The position numbers were made by a program, and so were the translations under genes. Of a stretch of DNA of 11,034 bases, positions 1 through 7,071 are shown piece by piece. Source of the DNA: JAMLIN01 sp964509685 (GTDB taxonomy: Bacteria; Pseudomonadota; Gammaproteobacteria; Burkholderiales; Burkholderiaceae_E). How positions within the stretch are numbered: position 1 is the first letter of the stretch; each line of letters begins with the position of its first letter. The stretch covers positions 1 to 11,034 of the forward strand of contig CAZDYQ010000099.1 of NCBI GenBank assembly GCA_964509685.1, read 5' to 3'. The notes below the pieces were generated by a model that saw only the letters and a list, made by a program, of their open reading frames with translations, was not told the DNA's origin and did not search any database.

Positions 1-701
1 AGAAGGCCATCCAGAAGTTCCAGGGCAAGGACGTCGATCCGATCATCCAGAAGCTGGACGTCCACTACCAGCCCGGCCACAACCATTCGTCCATGGGCCA
101 GACCAAGGACGCCGACGGCAAGTGGCTCCTCTCGCTCAACAAGTTCTCGAAGGACCGCTTCCTCAACGTGGGCCCGCTCAAGCCGGAGTGCGACCAGCTG
201 ATCGACATCTCGGGAGACCGCATGCGCATCGTGCACGACTCCCCGACCTTCGCGGAGCCGCACGACGCGACGATCATCCATCGCTCGGTGGTCAAGCCCG
301 TGAACGTCTGGAGCCGCGACGATCCGATGTGGGAGGATGCCCGCAAGCAGGCGGCCGCCGACGGCGTCGACCTGGATTCGGCATCCGAGGTGATCCGCGA
401 CGGCGACAAGGTGCGGGTGTACATGTTCTCCGTCGCCCCGACCTTCAGCATGACGGACTTCACGGTGAAGCAGGGCGACGAGGTCACGGTCTATGTCACC
501 AACCGTGACATGATCGAGGACCTCACCCACGGATTCACGATCGTCAACTACGGCATCGCGATGGAGGTCGGCCCACAGGCCACGGCGTCGGTCACCTTCA
601 GGGCCGACCGTCCCGGCGTGTACTGGTACTACTGCCAATGGTTCTGCCACGCCCTGCACATGGAAATGAAGGGCCGCATGATCGTCGAGCCGAAGGCCTG
701 A
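1..701 (+). CDS. nosZ: Nitrous-oxide reductase NosZ, C-terminal part (5' end outside window)
   Basis: This is the final 232 residues (reading frame from base 3) of the periplasmic multicopper enzyme that reduces N2O to N2; the full protein is usually near 640 residues. The end of the beta-propeller is present, with YQPGH (His at fragment residue 26) and EPHD (His at 87). These two histidines are 61 apart, as expected for the last two CuZ ligands. The cupredoxin domain follows. Its CuA ligands are all visible: His 175 in DLTHGF, then CQWFCHALHMEM with Cys 210, Cys 214, His 218 and Met 221. The spacing matches that of well-studied clade I enzymes (known numbering recalled, not aligned). No frameshift is seen and the stop is TGA at 699-701. 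nosD begins 23 nt later, so the gene is in the nos operon. The Tat signal and the remaining CuZ histidines lie outside the window. Confidence 0.97.
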   Translation, partial: KAIQKFQGKDVDPIIQKLDVHYQPGHNHSSMGQTKDADGKWLLSLNKFSKDRFLNVGPLKPECDQLIDISGDRMRIVHDSPTFAEPHDATIIHRSVVKPVNVWSRDDPMWEDARKQAAADGVDLDSASEVIRDGDKVRVYMFSVAPTFSMTDFTVKQGDEVTVYVTNRDMIEDLTHGFTIVNYGIAMEVGPQATASVTFRADRPGVYWYYCQWFCHALHMEMKGRMIVEPKA

Positions 702-724
702 GGCGCGGCATCCCGGGCATTTCC

Positions 725-2053
725 ATGGCCATGCGCGCGGGGGCCGCGGCCCTCGCGGGCGTTGCCCTCTTCCTGGCGCACTGGTCGCCCGCGGCGGCGG
801 CCGAGGTCCGGATCGCGGCGGGCGATCCGGTCCAGCCCCGAATCGAGGCGGCCCTGCCGGGCGACGTCCTGCGGCTCGGGCCGGGTCGCCATGCCGGCCC
901 ACTGGTGATCGACCGCCCCCTCGCGCTGCTCGGCGAGCCCGGCGCGGTGATCGTCGGGCCCGGCGAGGGAAGCGTGGTGACGGTGACCGCCGACGATGTC
1001 CGCATCGAGGGCCTCGAGATCACCGGCTCGGGGATCGACCTGCCCGCGATGGACTCGGCGATCCTCGTGCGGCGCACCGCCCGGCGCGCCCTCGTCCGGG
1101 GCAATCGCCTGGTGGACAACCTGTTCGGCGTGTACCTGCACGGGGCCGCCGGATCGATCGTCGAGCGCAACACGATCGTCGGGCGCGCCGACCTGCGGCT
1201 GGCGGAAGCCGGCAACGGCGTGTCGATCTGGAATGCGCCGGGGGCCCAGGTGATCGACAACGACATCAGCCTGGGGCGCGACGGCATCTTCGTCAAGACG
1301 AGCCGCGACAACACCTTCGCCCGCAACACGTTCACGCGGCTGCGCTTCGCGATCCACTACATGTACACGCTCGACAGCCGCATCATCGGCAACCAGTCGC
1401 GCGGCAACCATGTCGGCTGGGCGATCATGTTCTCCAGCAACCTCGAAATCCGCGACAACGTCTCCGACGACGACCGTGACCACGGCCTCATGCTGAATGC
1501 GACGAACTATTCGGAGGTGACCGGCAACGTGGTGCGCAACGGGGGCGAGAAGTGCGTATTCGTCTACAACGCGCACCAGAACCGGATCACCGACAACTGG
1601 TTCGAGCGCTGCCCGATCGGCATCCACTTCACCGCGGGCTCGGCCGGCAATCGCATGAGCGGCAATGCCTTCGTATCGAACCGGACGCAGGTGAAGTACG
1701 TCGGGACCCGCTTCATCGACTGGGCGCACGAGGGACGCGGCAACTACTGGAGCGACAATCCCGCATTCGACCTCGACGGCGACGGCATCTCCGACCGTCC
1801 CTACCGGCCCAACGGCGTGATGGACGACATCCTCTGGACGCTGCCGGCGGCCAAGCTTCTGGCGAACAGCCCCGCGGTGGGAGCGATCCGCTGGGCGCAG
1901 GCGCGCTTCCCCGCCATCCATCCGGGCGGCATCGCCGACAGCGCGCCGCTGATGCGGCCGGCGCGCATCCCGCCGCCGCCGGCCCTGCCCGCCCCCGCGA
2001 ACCCGTGGGGCAAGGCCGGCGCCGGGGCGATCGACCTCGGGCGGAACCACTGA
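725..2053 (+). CDS. nosD: NosD, periplasmic beta-helix copper-site maturation protein
   Basis: This 442-residue protein is the periplasmic partner of the NosDFY ABC machine needed to build the CuZ site of NosZ. The first 26 or so residues form a Sec signal peptide (a short Arg-containing start, a hydrophobic run, then AAAA before EVRIA). The rest is a parallel beta-helix of the CASH/PbH1 type, with recurring short repeats such as VRGNRLVDN, VIDNDIS, FARNTFT, IIGNQSRGN and VTGNVVRNG, and the NosD-typical NYWSDNPAFDLDGDGISD near residues 340-357. The ATG at 725 was chosen because it directly precedes the signal peptide. The frame is open further upstream into nosZ, no good Shine-Dalgarno sequence is seen, and a second ATG lies at 731, so the exact start is uncertain. 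The stop TGA shares its A with the nosF start codon (TGATG), suggesting translational coupling. Confidence 0.95.
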   Translation: MAMRAGAAALAGVALFLAHWSPAAAAEVRIAAGDPVQPRIEAALPGDVLRLGPGRHAGPLVIDRPLALLGEPGAVIVGPGEGSVVTVTADDVRIEGLEITGSGIDLPAMDSAILVRRTARRALVRGNRLVDNLFGVYLHGAAGSIVERNTIVGRADLRLAEAGNGVSIWNAPGAQVIDNDISLGRDGIFVKTSRDNTFARNTFTRLRFAIHYMYTLDSRIIGNQSRGNHVGWAIMFSSNLEIRDNVSDDDRDHGLMLNATNYSEVTGNVVRNGGEKCVFVYNAHQNRITDNWFERCPIGIHFTAGSAGNRMSGNAFVSNRTQVKYVGTRFIDWAHEGRGNYWSDNPAFDLDGDGISDRPYRPNGVMDDILWTLPAAKLLANSPAVGAIRWAQARFPAIHPGGIADSAPLMRPARIPPPPALPAPANPWGKAGAGAIDLGRNH

Positions 2054-2976
2054 TGGAAGCGATCGCGCACTGGTCCGGCGTGACCCGGCGCTACGGCAAG
2101 ATCGTCGCGGTTCGCGATGTCGACCTCGCCCTTTCGCCCGGCTCCGCCACCGCGCTCGTCGGCCACAACGGCGCGGGCAAGACGACGCTGATCAAGCTGC
2201 TCCTGGGCCTGATCCGGCCCGACAGCGGCGAGGTGCGCGTCGCGGGCGCGGACCCGGGCGGCAACGGGGGCGCCGACGCCCGCCGGGCGCTCGGGTACCT
2301 GCCCGAGAACGTCGCCTTCCATGGTGCCATGACGGGCGCGGAGCTGATGGCCTTCTACGCCGGCCTCAAGCGCCAGCCGGTGGCACGCAACGCGCAGCTC
2401 CTCGAGCAGGTCGGCATCGCGCACGCGGCCGGGCGCCGGATTTCTACCTACTCGAAGGGCATGCGCCAGCGCCTGGGCATCGCCCAGGCCCTGATCGGCG
2501 ATCCCCGCCTGCTCCTGCTCGACGAGCCGACCAGCGGCCTCGACCCGGCCTCGCGGGCCGACGTCTTCGCCCTGATCGACCGGCTGCGGCAGGCCGGCGC
2601 CACGGTGCTCGTCTCGACCCATGCGCTTGCCGAGATCGAGCATCACGTCGACAGGATCGCGATCATGCACAAGGGCGCGCTCGTCGCGGCCGGCAGCCTG
2701 GACGAGCTGCGCCGCGGTTCGGGCGCCGAACTCGCGCTGCGCGTGCGAGTCGCGCCCTGCCGGACGGGGGAGGTGCTCGAACGCCTGCCCGGGCAGGTGC
2801 GCTGCATCCGCAGGGACGCACAGTCGCTGGAGCTCGTCGCCCCGGCCGCCGCCAAGATGGCGCTGCTTCGCTCGCTGCTGTCGATGGAGGGCATGGTCAC
2901 CGACCTCGAGCTCGGCGAGGTCGGCCTCGCCCAGGTCTATTCGCGGCTCGTCGCATCCATCGGGGAGGCCCCATGA
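2053..2976 (+). CDS. nosF: NosF, ABC transporter ATP-binding protein of the Nos maturation complex
   Basis: This 307-residue cytoplasmic ATPase powers the NosDFY complex. All nucleotide-binding motifs are intact: Walker A GHNGAGKT (about residues 37-44), the Q-loop region GYLPEN, where Glu replaces Gln as is normal in this ABC subgroup, the signature YSKGMRQRLGIAQAL, Walker B LLLLDEPTSGLDP and the switch histidine in STHAL. A C-terminal extension of about 100 residues follows the ATPase core, usual for NosF and related ABC-2 proteins. The frame is open far upstream, inside nosD, but the family-typical N-terminus (MEAIAHWSGVTRRYG) fixes the start at 2053, overlapping the nosD stop by 1 nt. Its own stop overlaps the nosY start by 4 nt (ATGA). 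Both overlaps argue for coupled translation and fixed stoichiometry. Confidence 0.96.
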   Translation: MEAIAHWSGVTRRYGKIVAVRDVDLALSPGSATALVGHNGAGKTTLIKLLLGLIRPDSGEVRVAGADPGGNGGADARRALGYLPENVAFHGAMTGAELMAFYAGLKRQPVARNAQLLEQVGIAHAAGRRISTYSKGMRQRLGIAQALIGDPRLLLLDEPTSGLDPASRADVFALIDRLRQAGATVLVSTHALAEIEHHVDRIAIMHKGALVAAGSLDELRRGSGAELALRVRVAPCRTGEVLERLPGQVRCIRRDAQSLELVAPAAAKMALLRSLLSMEGMVTDLELGEVGLAQVYSRLVASIGEAP

Positions 2977-3797
2977 ACGTCTGGCTGCTCGCGCTGCAGG
3001 AGATCCGGGTCGGGCTGCGCAACCGCTGGGTGGTCGCAACCACGCTGGTGCTGGGCGCGCTGTCGCTCTCGCTGGCGCTGCTCGGCAGCGCGCCGACGGG
3101 CGAGGTCAAGGCGGATTCGCTCGCGATCATCGTGGTGAGCCTCGCGAGCCTGTCGATCTTCCTCTTGCCGCTGATCGCCCTGCTGCTGTCGTACGACGCG
3201 ATCGTCGGCGAGCAGGAACGGGGAACGCTGGTGCTCCTGCTGTCCTATCCCGTCGCCCGCTGGCAGGTCGTGCTCGGCAAGGTGCTCGGGCACACCGCCA
3301 TCCTCGCCTTCGCCACCATCGTCGGCTACGGCAGCGCCGGGGTGGCGCTGTGGCTGCGCGGCGATGCCGATGCCGGATCGATCGGCGCCTTCGCGGCGAT
3401 GGTGCTGACCTCGATCATGCTCGGGGCGAGCTTCGTGGCGATGGGCTGCCTGGCGAGCACGGTAGTGCGCGAACGCGCCACGGCGGCCGGCCTGGCGGTG
3501 GGCGCCTGGCTCTTCTTCGTGCTCGTGTACGACACTGCGGTACTGGGGCTGCTCGTCGCGGACCAGGGACGCACCATCGGCGAACAGGGCCTCAATGTCC
3601 TGCTGCTGCTCAATCCCACCGACGTGTACCGCCTGTTCAACATGACGGCAACGGAAAGCACGTCCATCTACAGCGGCATGGCGGGACCGGGCGATGCCGC
3701 CGCCCTGCCGCTTCCCCTCTTCTTCGCCGCGCTCGCCGCCTGGATCCTCGTGCCGCTGGCGCTCGCCGTCATCGCCTTTCGCCGAAGGCCCGTCTGA
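2973..3797 (+). CDS. nosY: NosY, membrane permease of the Nos maturation ABC complex
   Basis: This 274-residue inner-membrane protein of the ABC-2 permease type completes NosDFY. About six hydrophobic segments are visible: near residues 19-38, 50-72, 108-128, 140-160, 170-195 and 248-270. Between the second and third is the cytoplasmic stretch YDAIVGEQERGTLVLLLSYP, which carries the conserved ABC-2 coupling motif (E-x-E-x-GT-L). Known work on the complex places it as the conduit linking NosF ATP hydrolysis to NosD in the periplasm; the cargo is argued to be sulfur or copper related. A strong Shine-Dalgarno sequence (GGGGAGG, ending 4 nt before ATG) lies within the end of nosF. The ATGA overlap with nosF indicates coupling. 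nosL starts 13 nt downstream. Confidence 0.95.
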   Translation: MNVWLLALQEIRVGLRNRWVVATTLVLGALSLSLALLGSAPTGEVKADSLAIIVVSLASLSIFLLPLIALLLSYDAIVGEQERGTLVLLLSYPVARWQVVLGKVLGHTAILAFATIVGYGSAGVALWLRGDADAGSIGAFAAMVLTSIMLGASFVAMGCLASTVVRERATAAGLAVGAWLFFVLVYDTAVLGLLVADQGRTIGEQGLNVLLLLNPTDVYRLFNMTATESTSIYSGMAGPGDAAALPLPLFFAALAAWILVPLALAVIAFRRRPV

Positions 3798-3800
3798 AGT

Positions 3801-3805
3801 GGAGG
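3801..3805 (+). promoter_or_regulatory. Shine-Dalgarno sequence fixing the TTG start of nosL
   Basis: GGAGG lies 5 nt before a TTG codon at 3811. No ATG or GTG in the nosL frame sits between the end of nosY and the signal peptide, so this site decides the start. Confidence 0.8.
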
Positions 3806-3810
3806 TCGGA

Positions 3811-4425
3811 TTGAGATTCCTCGGATTCATTGCATCGTTCTTCGTGGTGGCCCTCGCCGGGCTGGGTCTGTCCGCGTGCGAGGGCGATGCGCCGCCCGCC
3901 GCGCCGCCGCCGGCGGCCGAGGCGCCGCTCGAGGCGACGGGCCACTACTGCGGGATGCTGCTGTCCGAGCACGCCGGCCCGAAGGGTCAGATCCACCTCG
4001 CGAGCCGCGGCGAACCGCTCTGGTTCACCTCGGTTCGCGACACCATCGCGTTCCTGCGCCTGCCCGAGGAGCCTCGCGACATCACCGCGATATACGTCAA
4101 CGACATGGGTCGCGCGCAGCAGTGGGACCAGCCGGGGCCAGGCACGTGGATCCGTCTCGAGGAGGCGCTGCTGGTGATCGAGAGCGACCGGGTGGGCGGC
4201 ATGGGCGCGCCCGAGGCGGTGCCGTTCTCCGACCGCGCGGCCGCCGAGGCCTATGTCGGCGAGCATGGCGGCCGCATCCTGCGGCTCGCCGAGATCCCGG
4301 ACGACTACGTCCTCGGGCCCGCGGGCACGGTCGACAGCCGGCACGGCGCGGGCCAAGATACGGGCCATGAGGACCGCGGCCACGCCGGCCATGCGGACGA
4401 CGGCCAGCACGGCCATCGGCACTGA
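3811..4425 (+). CDS. nosL: NosL, outer-membrane lipoprotein copper chaperone (TTG start)
   Basis: This 204-residue NosL-family lipoprotein is thought to deliver Cu(I) to apo-NosZ. It begins at TTG with a good Shine-Dalgarno sequence. The signal peptide ends in a lipobox, LSAC, with lipidated Cys 23. A Pro/Ala-rich linker leads to HYCGM (His 45, Cys 47, Met 49), the CxM copper-binding motif typical of NosL. The conserved NosL core follows (FTSVRDTIAFL, YVNDMGRA, GGMGAPEAVPFSDRAAAEAY, HGGRIL). The last 27 or so residues are unusual, with seven histidines in Gly/His/Asp repeats (GHED, GHAG, GHAD, QHGHRH). This looks like an added metal-binding tail; I do not know how common it is in NosL. The gene sits between nosY (13-nt gap) and nosX (10-nt gap), consistent with one operon. 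Confidence 0.94.
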   Translation: MRFLGFIASFFVVALAGLGLSACEGDAPPAAPPPAAEAPLEATGHYCGMLLSEHAGPKGQIHLASRGEPLWFTSVRDTIAFLRLPEEPRDITAIYVNDMGRAQQWDQPGPGTWIRLEEALLVIESDRVGGMGAPEAVPFSDRAAAEAYVGEHGGRILRLAEIPDDYVLGPAGTVDSRHGAGQDTGHEDRGHAGHADDGQHGHRH

Positions 4426-4435
4426 GGCACCCGTC

Positions 4436-5440
4436 ATGAAATCCCGCCGACGCTTCCTCGCCATCGCGGCCGCGGCCGGGGCGGCGGCCAGCCTGCCCCC
4501 CATCGCCCGTGCCGGTGCCAGCATCGCGTCGGCCAGCACCTGGAAGGGCATCGCGCTCGGGGCACCGGCCTCGATCACGCTCGTCCACCCGGACCGCGCC
4601 CATGCGCGGACGACGCTGCAGGCATGCGTCTCGGAGATCGACCGCCTCGAGTCGATCTTCAGCCTCTATCGTCCGCAGTCCGCCCTCGCGCGCCTCAACC
4701 GCGACGGCATGCTCGCGCAGCCGCCGCAGGAGCTCGTGGAGCTCCTGTCCTTCGGCCTGGCGCTTGCCCGGGCGAGCGAAGGCGCGTTCGATCCCACGGT
4801 GCAGCCGCTCTACCGGCTGCTGGCCGGGCATTTCGCCCGGCCCGGCGCGGCGCCCGCGGGTCCGGACGCGCGGCAGGTGGGGCGGGCGCTGGCTTCGGTC
4901 GGCCACCAGCATGTCGAGCTCGAGGCGGGGCTGGTTCGGCTGCACCGGCCGGGCATGGCGATCACCCTCAACGGCATCGCCCAGGGCTTCATCACCGACC
5001 GGGTGGGGGCCCTGCTGCGCCGCGCCGGCTTCGACGACGTGCTGGTCGATGTCGGCGAGGCGCTGGCCCTGGGGCGCAGCCCGGACGGCGGCCCCTGGCG
5101 CGCGGGGGTCGCCGATCCGCTCGGCCGCGGGGGCAGCCTCTTCGAGCTGGACATCGGCGAGGCTCCCGGCACGCTGCCCGCGCTGGCGACCTCGGCCGGC
5201 AGCGGGACGCCCTTCGGCGATGCCGGCCTCCACCACATCCTCGATCCCCGCACCGGGACCAGCGCCAGCCACCATGCCGGCGTCACCGTCGCGGCGCCAC
5301 GGGCCACGCTCGCCGATGGGCTGTCGACCGCCCTGTCGGTGCTCGCCCCCGACCGGGCGAAGGCGCTCCTCTCGAACTGGCCGGACGTCCGCGCCTGGTT
5401 CGTGGCCCCGGACGGACGCATCCAACGCGTCCCCGCCTGA
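4436..5440 (+). CDS. nosX: NosX, Tat-exported ApbE-type FAD:protein FMN transferase
   Basis: This 334-residue periplasmic flavin transferase is expected to attach FMN covalently to the periplasmic flavin domain of NosR, the electron donor system for N2O reduction; NosR is not in the window. The N-terminus carries a twin-arginine signal (SRRRFLAI, cleavage near ARA at residue 26). ApbE features follow in order: SLYRPQSALARLN (76-88), GAFDPTV (116-122), NGIAQGFITDRV (179-190), LVDVGEALALG (203-213), HHILDPRTG (266-274) and TLADGLSTAL (291-300). Asp 294 and Thr 298 fit the ApbE magnesium-site pair. DVGE replaces the DxGG of general ApbE, which I take as a NosX subgroup trait. A GAGG Shine-Dalgarno sequence lies 8 nt before ATG. 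It is the last gene of the nos cluster here and is followed by a hairpin. Confidence 0.92.
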   Translation: MKSRRRFLAIAAAAGAAASLPPIARAGASIASASTWKGIALGAPASITLVHPDRAHARTTLQACVSEIDRLESIFSLYRPQSALARLNRDGMLAQPPQELVELLSFGLALARASEGAFDPTVQPLYRLLAGHFARPGAAPAGPDARQVGRALASVGHQHVELEAGLVRLHRPGMAITLNGIAQGFITDRVGALLRRAGFDDVLVDVGEALALGRSPDGGPWRAGVADPLGRGGSLFELDIGEAPGTLPALATSAGSGTPFGDAGLHHILDPRTGTSASHHAGVTVAAPRATLADGLSTALSVLAPDRAKALLSNWPDVRAWFVAPDGRIQRVPA

Positions 5441-5441
5441 A

Positions 5442-5459
5442 GCCGCCACGCGGGGCGGC
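5442..5459. terminator. Hairpin between convergent nosX and SnoaL-like gene
   Basis: GCCGCC (5442-5447) pairs with GGCGGC (5454-5459) around a 6-nt loop, immediately after the nosX stop and 16 nt beyond the stop of the converging gene. An alternative 6-bp pairing (CCCCGC 5431-5436 with GCGGGG 5450-5455) also exists. There is no T tract, so termination would not be of the classical intrinsic type. Confidence 0.4.
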
Positions 5460-5475
5460 CTGCCGGGGGCCCGTG

Positions 5476-5865
5476 CTAGCGCTGCGCCTGCAGCAGCTCG
5501 GCCATCCTGCGGTGAACGACCTCGATCGCCTTGAGCGGCCGGATCATCACCTTGAATTCCGTGATCCGCCCGTCGTCGTTCCAGCGGATCATGTCCACGC
5601 CGTTGACCTCGATGCCGTCGATCACCACCTGGAACTCGAGCACGGCGTCGTTGCCGTCGACGACTTCGCGCACGTAGCGAAAGGTGTCGTTCAGGAACAC
5701 CCTGAAGGCCGCGCCCAGGTACAGGCGCACCAGCGCCCGGCCGGCCTGCGGACGATGCACGACGGGTGAATGGAACACCGCCTCGTCGGCAAGCAGTTCG
5801 TCGAGCCGGACGAGATCGCCCAAACGGGAAACCTCGTGCCAGGCGCGTATGGTGGGGTGGGCCAT
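5476..5865 (-). CDS. NTF2/SnoaL-like small protein
   Basis: This 129-residue protein has a single NTF2-like (SnoaL-type) alpha+beta cone fold. Diagnostic stretches are the N-terminal helix pair IRAWHEVSRLGDLVRLDELL, the strand ADEAVFHSPVV, then FRYVREVVDGNDAVLEFQVV, and the paired strands VNGVDMIRWNDDGRITEFKVMIRP ahead of a C-terminal helix. In this family the WNDDGRITEF segment commonly lines the cavity (VDxxR/I-x-DGRI). Members include isomerases, cyclases and many proteins of unknown role; no substrate can be named. GAGGA at 5872-5876 lies 6 nt before the ATG and fixes the start. The gene is the last of a - strand run, 63 nt downstream of the GNAT gene, and converges on nosX. It has no signal peptide, so it is probably cytoplasmic and not part of the nos pathway. 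Confidence 0.85.
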   Translation of the reverse strand: MAHPTIRAWHEVSRLGDLVRLDELLADEAVFHSPVVHRPQAGRALVRLYLGAAFRVFLNDTFRYVREVVDGNDAVLEFQVVIDGIEVNGVDMIRWNDDGRITEFKVMIRPLKAIEVVHRRMAELLQAQR

Positions 5866-5928
5866 CGGATGTCCTCGAAGGAGGCCGGCCGCCGCCGGCG
5901 GGTCACGTGTCCGGCAGCATACGCCGGT

Positions 5929-6420
5929 TCAGCGCAGCGCCACCCCCATGAAGCGCACGCCGGGGATCGGATTGTCGTTGTAGCGGTCGATGTCCCTGAA
6001 GCCGAAGCGCTCGTAGAGCGCCTGCGCGCGCTCCATGCCCGGCGCGGTGTCGAGGCACATCGACGCGTAGCCCGCCTGCCTGGCGCGATCGAGGATGGCC
6101 GCGACGAGGGCCGCGCCGAGCGACGAGCGCCGGAACCCGGGCAGGACGTAGAGACGCTTCATCTCGCACCGCCCCTCGTCGAGGGGGCGAAAGGCGACGC
6201 AACCGACGATCCGCTCCCCGGACTGCGCGCAAAGCAGGCATCCGCGCGGCGGCGCATAGTCGCCCGGCAGCCCGGCGAGCTCGTCGTCGAAGCCCTGGAA
6301 GCCGAGGTCGAGGCCGGTTTCCGCCAGGTAGTCGCGCAGCAGCTGCCGAATCGCCGCCATGTCGCCCGGCCGGTCGGCGGGCCGGATCACGACGCCGCCA
6401 GACTCGAGCGCCGCGCTCAA
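5929..6420 (-). CDS. GNAT-family N-acetyltransferase (TTG start)
   Basis: This 163-residue acetyl-CoA-dependent acyltransferase has one GNAT domain starting at VIRPADRPGDMAAIRQLL (11-28). Motif A is CEMKRLYVLPGFRRSSLGAAL (85-105), containing a RxxSLG version of the RxxGxG pyrophosphate loop with Ser in place of the first Gly. Motif B is APGMERAQALYERFGF (126-141), the usual ALYERFGF signature. The segment FDDELAGLPGDYAPPRG is characteristic of a widespread subgroup of unknown substrate. The start is taken as TTG at 6418-6420, which overlaps the GFA-gene stop (TTGA). It has GGAGG (6428-6432) 7 nt upstream. A GTG at 6388-6390 is the alternative but has no Shine-Dalgarno sequence. It is translationally coupled to the GFA gene. 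Confidence 0.9.
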   Translation of the reverse strand: MSAALESGGVVIRPADRPGDMAAIRQLLRDYLAETGLDLGFQGFDDELAGLPGDYAPPRGCLLCAQSGERIVGCVAFRPLDEGRCEMKRLYVLPGFRRSSLGAALVAAILDRARQAGYASMCLDTAPGMERAQALYERFGFRDIDRYNDNPIPGVRFMGVALR

Positions 6421-6911
6421 TCGCGGTCCTCCAGGCCGCGGCGGCGATGCCACTGTTCGAGCGATTCGTCCGGGTACTCGTCGAACACCTTGTCGTTCGG
6501 GCCCGGTTCGAGCGGCACCCACGAGGCCTTCGACGCCACCATGAGGTGCGTGTGCTCGGGCGCGGCCGGCAGCTCGGTGTCGATCGCCGACGCGAACGGG
6601 TGCACGAGGTCCGGCCAGCGCGGATCCCAGAGCCACAGCGCGCTGCCGCAGCGGCGGCAGAAGTTGCGCTCGCCGGGGCTGACCGCCGACTCGCCCGTGG
6701 CGGCATCGTGCAGCTTGGCCCGGTACACGGACACGCTCTCGCGCCCCTTCACCCGCAGGGTGGCATGGCGGGCGCCGAGATTGATCGCGTATCCGCCCCC
6801 GCCCGCCGTCTTGCGGCAGATCGAGCAGTAGCAGCGGTTGAACGGGTAGGGGTGGGGGGCCTCGACCGTGAAGCGCACCGCCCCGCAATGACAGGATCCT
6901 TCCAGGCGCAT
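6417..6911 (-). CDS. GFA-family (CENP-V/GFA domain) zinc protein
   Basis: This 164-residue protein has the glutathione-dependent formaldehyde-activating (Gfa) fold. Seven cysteines with family spacing are visible: CHCG (7, 9), CYCSIC (27, 29, 32) and CRRC (85, 88). They fit the two zinc sites of the fold. GSCHCGAVRF opens the domain and GSALWLWD follows the last CxxC. Most such proteins are annotated GFA by homology only; direct formaldehyde-glutathione activity has been shown for few and questioned, so the reaction is not assigned. A charged C-terminal tail (PDESLEQWHRRRGLED) is present. GGGAGG ends 4 nt before the ATG. It is the first gene of the - strand run GFA-GNAT-SnoaL and is divergent from the cupin gene across 160 bp. 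Confidence 0.92.
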   Translation of the reverse strand: MRLEGSCHCGAVRFTVEAPHPYPFNRCYCSICRKTAGGGGYAINLGARHATLRVKGRESVSVYRAKLHDAATGESAVSPGERNFCRRCGSALWLWDPRWPDLVHPFASAIDTELPAAPEHTHLMVASKASWVPLEPGPNDKVFDEYPDESLEQWHRRRGLEDRD

Positions 6912-7071
6912 GGAACCTCCCGCACGTCGATGCCAAGTCTAGCGCCAAGGCTCCCCGCGCGACGCCTCCCGGGCGTCCCCGGCCGGGCCGTTTCGACACC
7001 GGGGCCGCGCTCGGGGCAGAATGCGGGAAGTGCACAAGGGGGCATCGGCCCCGAGATCGAAGGAAGGCGCA
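6912..7071. promoter_or_regulatory. Divergent intergenic region between GFA and cupin genes
   Basis: This 160-bp region should hold promoters in both directions. Rightwards, TCGACA (6993-6998) and CAGAAT (7017-7022), 18 nt apart, give a plausible but weak sigma-70 pair for the cupin gene (5/6 and 4/6 matches). Leftwards, only TAGACT (reverse strand, 6941-6936) resembles a -10 box, with no convincing -35. AAGGAAGG just before 7072 is the cupin Shine-Dalgarno sequence. No clear palindromic operator is seen. Confidence 0.35.

Noticed and set aside
629..2050. Long antisense open frame (473 codons) opposite nosD
   Set aside because: It mirrors a high-GC gene, has no domain sense and is rich in Arg/Ala/Asp/Gly; nosD on the + strand has clear family motifs.
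2290..2315. Glu instead of Gln in the NosF Q-loop
   Set aside because: GYLPEN is normal for NosF and related ABC-2 ATPases, so it is not a defect.
6921..6941. Sigma-54-like sequence (TTGGCA ... TGC) upstream of the GFA gene
   Set aside because: The spacing between GG and GC is 9, not 10, and flanking bases fit poorly; it also lies too close to the ATG for a normal leader.
6932..6949. Direct repeat GCCAAG at 12-nt spacing between GFA and cupin genes
   Set aside because: Only two 6-nt copies; easily due to chance and without dyad symmetry.
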